Shown: positions 60,175 to 64,000 of the stretch, piece by piece
How the letters are laid out: the number at the start of each line of letters is the position of its first letter
Position numbering within the stretch: the stretch's first letter is position 1
Assembly (NCBI RefSeq): GCF_014212315.1
Contig: NZ_JACKXE010000001.1
Span: 744,001-808,000 of the forward strand
Reading direction: 5' to 3'
Length of the DNA: 64,000 nucleotides
Source: Nocardioides luti
GTDB taxonomy: Bacteria; Actinomycetota; Actinomycetes; Propionibacteriales; Nocardioidaceae
The notes under the pieces: generated by a model
What the model saw: the letters and a program-made list of their open reading frames with translations, nothing else
Database searches by the model: none
Told to the model about the DNA's origin: nothing
Translations under genes and position numbers: made by a program

Positions 60175-61250
60175 GCTCCGAGACCCCCCACGGGAACGTC
60201 CCGGCCCTCCCCCCGGAGGAGCCCATCGCGAACCCGGGCCTCCCGGCCCACACGTGGCGTCCGACCGACGTCGACCCCAAGCTCGAGAAGCGTGCTGAGC
60301 GCCAGGTCGCGAGCATGTTCCTGCTCTCGATGGTCTGCGCCGTCCTCTTCCTCGTCAGCTACTTCGTCTTTCAGATCGGCGACAGCCACGACGAGCTCGC
60401 CGGCCTCGGCGCCTCGAACGTCGCCCTCGGCCTGACCCTCGGCGGTGCCCTGCTGTTCATCGGCGTCGGCATCATCCAGTGGGCCCGCAAGCTCATGGGC
60501 GACCACGAGATGGTCGAGATGCGTCACCCCGCCAAGTCCTCGGACGAGGACAAGGAGGAGACGCTGGCAGCGCTCAACGCCGGCATCGACGAGTCCGGCA
60601 TCGGCCGCCGCCCGCTCGTGCGCAACAGCCTCCTGGGCGCCGTCACGATCCTGCTGGCCCCGGCCGTCGTCATGCTGCGCGACCTCGGCCCGCTCCCCGG
60701 CGACGACCTGCTCCACACGGTCTGGGCCAAGGGCATGCGCGTGGTCCGCGACGTCGTCGGCACCCCGATCAAGGCCTCCGACCTCGAGGTCGGCGACCTG
60801 GTCAACGCCGAGCCCGAGGTCATGTTCGCGACCAACGACGAGGGCGAGCCCGAGTACGAAGGCGTCGAGCTGCAGATCCTCAAGTCCAAGGCTGCCGTCG
60901 TCCTGCTCCGCATGGACCCCGACGACATCATCCCCGGCAAGGGCCGCGAGAACTGGTCCGTCGACGGGATCGTCTGCTACTCCAAGATCTGCACCCACGT
61001 CGGGTGCCCGATCTCGCTCAACGAGCGCACGACGCACCACCTGCTCTGCCCGTGCCACCAGTCGACCTTCGACCTCGCCGACTCCGGCAAGGTCATCTTC
61101 GGCCCGGCCGGGAGGCACCTCCCGCAGCTGCCGATCGCTGTCGACAGCGAGGGGTACCTTGTAGCACAGAGTGACTTCACGGAGCCGGTCGGACCGAGCT
61201 TCTGGGAACGCGACACCAAGGACATCGGCGAACAGGGTGAGGGCTCCTGA
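60171..61250 (+). CDS. qcrA: Rieske iron-sulfur subunit of the bc1 complex
   Basis: A 359-residue Rieske protein. Three N-terminal hydrophobic helices (about residues 45-68, 82-102 and 150-165) mark the actinobacterial type. The [2Fe-2S] ligands are CTHVGC (Cys274, His276) and CPCHQS (Cys293, His296), with disulfide Cys279-Cys295. GTG overlaps the qcrC stop; the TGA overlaps the qcrB ATG (TGATG). It receives electrons from menaquinol and passes them to QcrC. Confidence 0.97.
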   Translation: MSSETPHGNVPALPPEEPIANPGLPAHTWRPTDVDPKLEKRAERQVASMFLLSMVCAVLFLVSYFVFQIGDSHDELAGLGASNVALGLTLGGALLFIGVGIIQWARKLMGDHEMVEMRHPAKSSDEDKEETLAALNAGIDESGIGRRPLVRNSLLGAVTILLAPAVVMLRDLGPLPGDDLLHTVWAKGMRVVRDVVGTPIKASDLEVGDLVNAEPEVMFATNDEGEPEYEGVELQILKSKAAVVLLRMDPDDIIPGKGRENWSVDGIVCYSKICTHVGCPISLNERTTHHLLCPCHQSTFDLADSGKVIFGPAGRHLPQLPIAVDSEGYLVAQSDFTEPVGPSFWERDTKDIGEQGEGS

Positions 61251-63007
61251 TGAGCATCGACACGAGCAAGGTGGCGACCAGCAACTCGACGACCGCTGCG
61301 ACCGCCAGCAAGCCCAGCAAGATCGGCGGCGTGGCCACCTGGGCCGATGACCGCCTCGGTCTCGCCACCGCCATGAAGAAGAACATCCGCAAGGTGTTCC
61401 CGGACCACTGGTCCTTCATGCTCGGCGAGATCGCGCTGTGGAGCTTCGTCGTCCTGCTCCTGAGCGGCGTCTTCCTCACGCTGTGGTTCACGCCCAGCAT
61501 GGGCGAGGTCACCTACCAGGGCTCCTACGACCAGCTGCGCGGCGTCCAGATGTCCGAGGCGTACGCCTCGAGCCTCAAGCTCTCCTTCGACGTCCGTGGC
61601 GGCCTGCTCATGCGGCAGATGCACCACTGGGCCGCGATGCTGTTCGTCGCCTCGATGATGATCCACCTCCTGCGGGTGTACTTCACCGGCGCCTACCGCA
61701 AGCCGCGCGAGCTCAACTGGGTGATCGGCTCGCTCCTGCTGCTGCTCGGCACGCTCGAGGGCTTCACCGGCTACTCCCTCCCCGACGACCTGCTCTCGGG
61801 CACGGGCATCCGGGCCGCGGACGGCTTCATGAAGTCGATGCCGCTGGTCGGCACCTACATGTCGTTCTTCCTCTTCGGCGGCGAGTTCCCGGGCGACGCG
61901 ATCATCCCGCGCCTGTTCACGATCCACGTGCTGCTGATCCCCGGCCTGCTGCTGGCCCTGATCGCCGCCCACATGCTGCTGCTCGTCTACCACAAGCACA
62001 CGCAGTGGCCCGGTCCCGGCCGCACCGAGGAGAACGTCGTCGGCTACCCGATGCTCCCCGTGTACGCCGCCAAGGCCGGTGGCTTCTTCTTCATCGTCTT
62101 CGGCGTGACCGCGATGATGGGCGGCCTGCTGTCCATCAACCCGGTGTGGAAGTTCGGCCCGTACGACCCCAGCAAGGTGACCGCGGGCTCCCAGCCCGAC
62201 TGGTACATGGGCTGGCCGGACGGCGCGCTGCGCATCATGCCCGGCTGGGAGTTCCACTTCTGGGGCCACACGTTCCCGTTCAACGTGTTCTTCCCGATCA
62301 TCGTGCTCCCGGGCCTGATGTTCACGATCCTGCTGATGCTGCCCTTCATCGAGTCCTGGGTGACCGGCGACAAGCGCGACCACCACCTGCTCCGCCGGCC
62401 GCGCAACGCGCCGACGCAGACGGCGGTCATGGTCTCGCTGATGACCTTCTACGGCCTGATGTGGGCCGCGGGCGGCAACGACATCATCGCGATCAAGCTG
62501 CACGCGAGCATCAACCAGATCACGTACTTCATGCGTGGCGCGGTCTTCATCGGTCCCGCCATCGCGTTCTTCATCACGCGACGCTGGTGCATCTCGCTCC
62601 AGCGCCACGACCAGGAGACGCTGCTGCACGGCTACGAGACCGGCATCATCATGCGTTCGCCCGAGGGCGGCTACTCCGAGCGTCACCTGCCGGTCAGCCC
62701 GGCGACGGCGTACACGATGACGGCCCGCGAGCGTGACGACGAGCTGATGATCGGCGCCCCTGCCGAGACCGACGCCAACGGCGTCGCCGCTCCCGGTGGC
62801 ACTCGCAAGGAGAAGCTCCGCCAGAAGCTCTCGACGCTGATGTTCGCCGACAACGTGCAGAAGCCCACCAAGGCCGAGCTCGACGAGGCGCACCACCACG
62901 CCGAGCACGAGCACGAGCTGCAGGCCCCGCTCGAGGGCCACGCGGCGGACGGTCACCAGTTCGACGGCCACCACTCCGTGGACGGCGAGAACCTCCGCTC
63001 GCACTGA
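61250..63007 (+). CDS. qcrB: Cytochrome b subunit of the bc1 complex
   Basis: A 585-residue cytochrome b. Heme b ligands lie in QMHHWAAMLFVASMMIHLLR and HVLLIPGLLLALIAAHMLLL (helices B and D). The quinol site has PDWY (QPDWYMGWPDG) in place of the mitochondrial PEWY, as in other actinobacteria. The last about 110 residues are a cytoplasmic His/Glu-rich tail (HHHAEHEHEL) not found in short homologues. The operon ends with a hairpin at 63026-63060. QcrB is the target of Q203-type inhibitors in mycobacteria; sensitivity here is untested. Confidence 0.97.
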   Translation: MSIDTSKVATSNSTTAATASKPSKIGGVATWADDRLGLATAMKKNIRKVFPDHWSFMLGEIALWSFVVLLLSGVFLTLWFTPSMGEVTYQGSYDQLRGVQMSEAYASSLKLSFDVRGGLLMRQMHHWAAMLFVASMMIHLLRVYFTGAYRKPRELNWVIGSLLLLLGTLEGFTGYSLPDDLLSGTGIRAADGFMKSMPLVGTYMSFFLFGGEFPGDAIIPRLFTIHVLLIPGLLLALIAAHMLLLVYHKHTQWPGPGRTEENVVGYPMLPVYAAKAGGFFFIVFGVTAMMGGLLSINPVWKFGPYDPSKVTAGSQPDWYMGWPDGALRIMPGWEFHFWGHTFPFNVFFPIIVLPGLMFTILLMLPFIESWVTGDKRDHHLLRRPRNAPTQTAVMVSLMTFYGLMWAAGGNDIIAIKLHASINQITYFMRGAVFIGPAIAFFITRRWCISLQRHDQETLLHGYETGIIMRSPEGGYSERHLPVSPATAYTMTARERDDELMIGAPAETDANGVAAPGGTRKEKLRQKLSTLMFADNVQKPTKAELDEAHHHAEHEHELQAPLEGHAADGHQFDGHHSVDGENLRSH

Positions 63008-63025
63008 TCGACCCGCACCACCGCC

Positions 63026-63060
63026 GAAGGGCCCGGACCGCACCGCGGACCGGGCCCTTC
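63026..63060 (+). terminator. Terminator of ctaE-qcrCAB
   Basis: An 11-bp perfect stem GAAGGGCCCGG / CCGGGCCCTTC, with an inner CCGC/GCGG stem and a short loop, 19 bp after the qcrB stop. Confidence 0.8.
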
Positions 63061-63087
63061 GTCGTGCTCCTCTCCCCCACGCCCGCC

Positions 63088-63137
63088 GGGACGTCATACG
63101 GTCGGAGCAAGCGGGTGCACCGGACGTATGACGTCCT
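63088..63137. repeat. 50-bp palindromic intergenic element, copy A3
   Basis: Left arm GGGACGTCATACGG (63088-63101), 22-nt centre, right arm ACGTATGACGTCCT (63124-63137). The total length equals that of the copies near 2.3 kb. Confidence 0.85.
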
Positions 63138-63216
63138 GCGGGCCCTGCCCCGGACTGGAGGCCCGCAGGCCCTGCAGCAGCCCGGTCGGCCCACCCGGGG
63201 ACCGCGTCGGGCCCGA

Positions 63217-63266
63217 GGGACGTCATGCCGACGGGGCAAGCCCCTCCACGGGACGTATGACGTCCC
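63217..63266. repeat. 50-bp palindromic intergenic element, copy A4
   Basis: Left arm GGGACGTCATGCCG (63217-63230), right arm ACGTATGACGTCCC (63253-63266). The centre starts ACGGGGCAAGC, like the other copies. Confidence 0.85.
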
Positions 63267-63347
63267 GCAGGTCTCCCCCGCGGCCCGACGAGCCTCAGGC
63301 CCCCGTGGTGGCCGGGGCCGCCCGCCCCAGGCGTGGCGACCAGACCC

Positions 63348-63397
63348 AGCACGTCATACGGTTGGGGCCAGCGCCTCCACGGGACGTATGACGTCCC
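63348..63397. repeat. 50-bp palindromic intergenic element, copy A5
   Basis: Left arm AGCACGTCATACGG (63348-63361), right arm ACGTATGACGTCCC (63384-63397). It ends 16 bp from the stop of the L,D-transpeptidase gene. Confidence 0.85.
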
Positions 63398-63412
63398 GCG
63401 GCGCAGTCGGGG

Positions 63413-64000
63413 TCAGCCGAGGGCGGAGCCGGCGCGGTACTCGGCGAACGAGTCGTTCCAGTCGCCGTAGCCGTTGGTGAGGGTCATCGGGCGGTCGGTG
63501 CCGGTGTACTCGACGACGTCGCCGCGGCGGGTCATGTCGTAGAGCCACTTGGCGTTCGCGTCGCTCATGCCGGTGCAGCCGTGGGAGACGTTCTCGCGAC
63601 CCTGGGAGGCGACCGACCACGGGGCGGCGTGGATGAACTCGCCGCTGTAGGTCAGGCGCATCGCCCACTGGACGTCGTCGATGTCGTAGGCGTCCGGGCT
63701 GTCGGCGGGGATGCCGACGGTCTCGGAGTTCATCCGCTTGCTGGCGAACTTCTCGATGATGACCTTCGTGCCCGAGCGGGTGGTGAAGCCGGGCTTGCCG
63801 GTCGTGATCGGGATGGTGCGCAGCAGCGAGCCGTTCTGGAAGACCCGCATCTGGTCGGTCTGGGCGTCGACCTTGTAGACGTTGGCGTCGCCGACGTGGA
63901 AGTCCACGTGGCGGCTCTCCTGGCCGTAGATGCCGGCGCCGGCGGGGACGCTGTTGATGTCCACGTCGACGCTGACGTCGGAGCCGGCCTTCCAGTAGGT
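63413..64000 (-). CDS. L,D-transpeptidase (C-terminal part; gene continues beyond window)
   Basis: The last 195 residues of a YkuD-type L,D-transpeptidase, which makes 3-3 cross-links in peptidoglycan outside the membrane. The catalytic block is HAAPWS... then SHGCTGMSDANAKWLYD, with the active-site Cys in SHGC. The upstream part (VDVDINSVPAG...) resembles the end of an Ig-like domain typical of mycobacterial Ldt proteins. The frame stays open to position 64000, so the start and signal sequence are outside the window. It converges on the qcr operon with the A3-A5 repeats between. Confidence 0.92.
   Translation of the reverse strand, partial: TYWKAGSDVSVDVDINSVPAGAGIYGQESRHVDFHVGDANVYKVDAQTDQMRVFQNGSLLRTIPITTGKPGFTTRSGTKVIIEKFASKRMNSETVGIPADSPDAYDIDDVQWAMRLTYSGEFIHAAPWSVASQGRENVSHGCTGMSDANAKWLYDMTRRGDVVEYTGTDRPMTLTNGYGDWNDSFAEYRAGSALG

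Larger units (their letters stand above)
63061..63412. other. Non-coding region holding three 50-bp palindromes
   Basis: Between the qcrB terminator and the convergent L,D-transpeptidase gene there is no convincing gene. The interval is occupied by three 50-bp palindromes (A3-A5) separated by GC-rich spacers of about 80 bp. Confidence 0.8.

Noticed and set aside
63061..63412. Small frames between qcrB and the L,D-transpeptidase gene
   Set aside because: They run through the 50-bp palindromes, lack a ribosome binding site and encode Arg/Pro-rich text.

Overview
The window is GC-rich (roughly 70-75% by eye) and densely packed, with many GTG starts and many 4-bp ATGA/GTGA stop/start overlaps. 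It looks like the chromosome of an actinobacterium, most plausibly of the Nocardioidaceae/Propionibacteriales type. Evidence includes class II DAHP synthase, actinobacterial ctaE-qcrC-qcrA-qcrB with a diheme QcrC, a Rv2191-like exonuclease/GIY-YIG fusion, a RipA-like NlpC/P60 protein and a c-di-AMP (ydaO) riboswitch. Several genes occur in an order recalling the M. tuberculosis aroG-plsC-fadD15-NlpC/P60-trpD-ctaE-qcrCAB neighbourhood, so the window appears to be an old actinobacterial backbone with insertions.

Layout. 1-3.2 kb: tail of a secreted or discoidin-like protein, a zinc-ribbon multi-TM protein and a membrane-anchored lipase. 3.2-8.1 kb (minus): a LolA/RseB-like protein, an ABC ATPase and a permease, with two tandem paralogous lipoproteins. 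8.1-13.1 kb: threonine aldolase, class II DAHP synthase, APC permease and a phosphofructokinase with pyrophosphate-type active-site residues. 13.2-20 kb: MFS, DUF1028 protein, glycerol kinase, methyltransferase, coiled-coil protein, GNAT and lipocalin-like protein. 19.6-22.7 kb: response regulator, flavin reductase, sensor kinase and PlsC. 22.8-31.3 kb: esterase, TIGR00300 protein, two ROK kinases with a small cysteine protein, ArsA-like ATPase, SRPBCC protein and acyl-CoA synthetase. 31.5-40.6 kb: a compact Tad/Flp pilus locus (cpaB, tadZ, tadA, a vWA-tadB fusion, tadC, a dedicated sensor kinase and regulator, and a separate flp gene). 40.7-46.4 kb (minus): M48 and HEATH-motif peptidases, riboswitch-controlled NlpC/P60 protein, NYN protein and small zinc proteins. 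46.5-48.6 kb: exonuclease/UvrC-like fusion and an Lrp-type sensor domain. 48.7-56.1 kb: a surface-glycan-like cluster (two GT2, DUF2304, DUF2142, membrane-GNAT) followed by a 1073-aa secreted FN3-like repeat protein. 56.2-64 kb: trpD, atypical receiver, CtaG-like protein, ctaE-qcrCAB and a truncated L,D-transpeptidase.

The most interesting signals are regulatory or repeat DNA. (1) A near-identical palindrome (GTAGTCCGAA-NN-GACTA-N-CC) lies upstream of both the flp pilin gene and the glycosyltransferase cluster, with exactly the same 62-nt spacing to a matching -10 element. This suggests that one regulator, perhaps the LuxR-type regulator encoded in the tad locus, co-controls pili and surface glycan. 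(2) A 50-bp intergenic palindrome of constant length (14-22-14) occurs five times, near 2.3 kb and 63.1-63.4 kb. (3) Two other palindromic families sit at 18.5 kb and 31.3 kb. (4) Many genes have a TANNNT-like hexamer 5-7 nt before the start codon, indicating widespread leaderless transcription.
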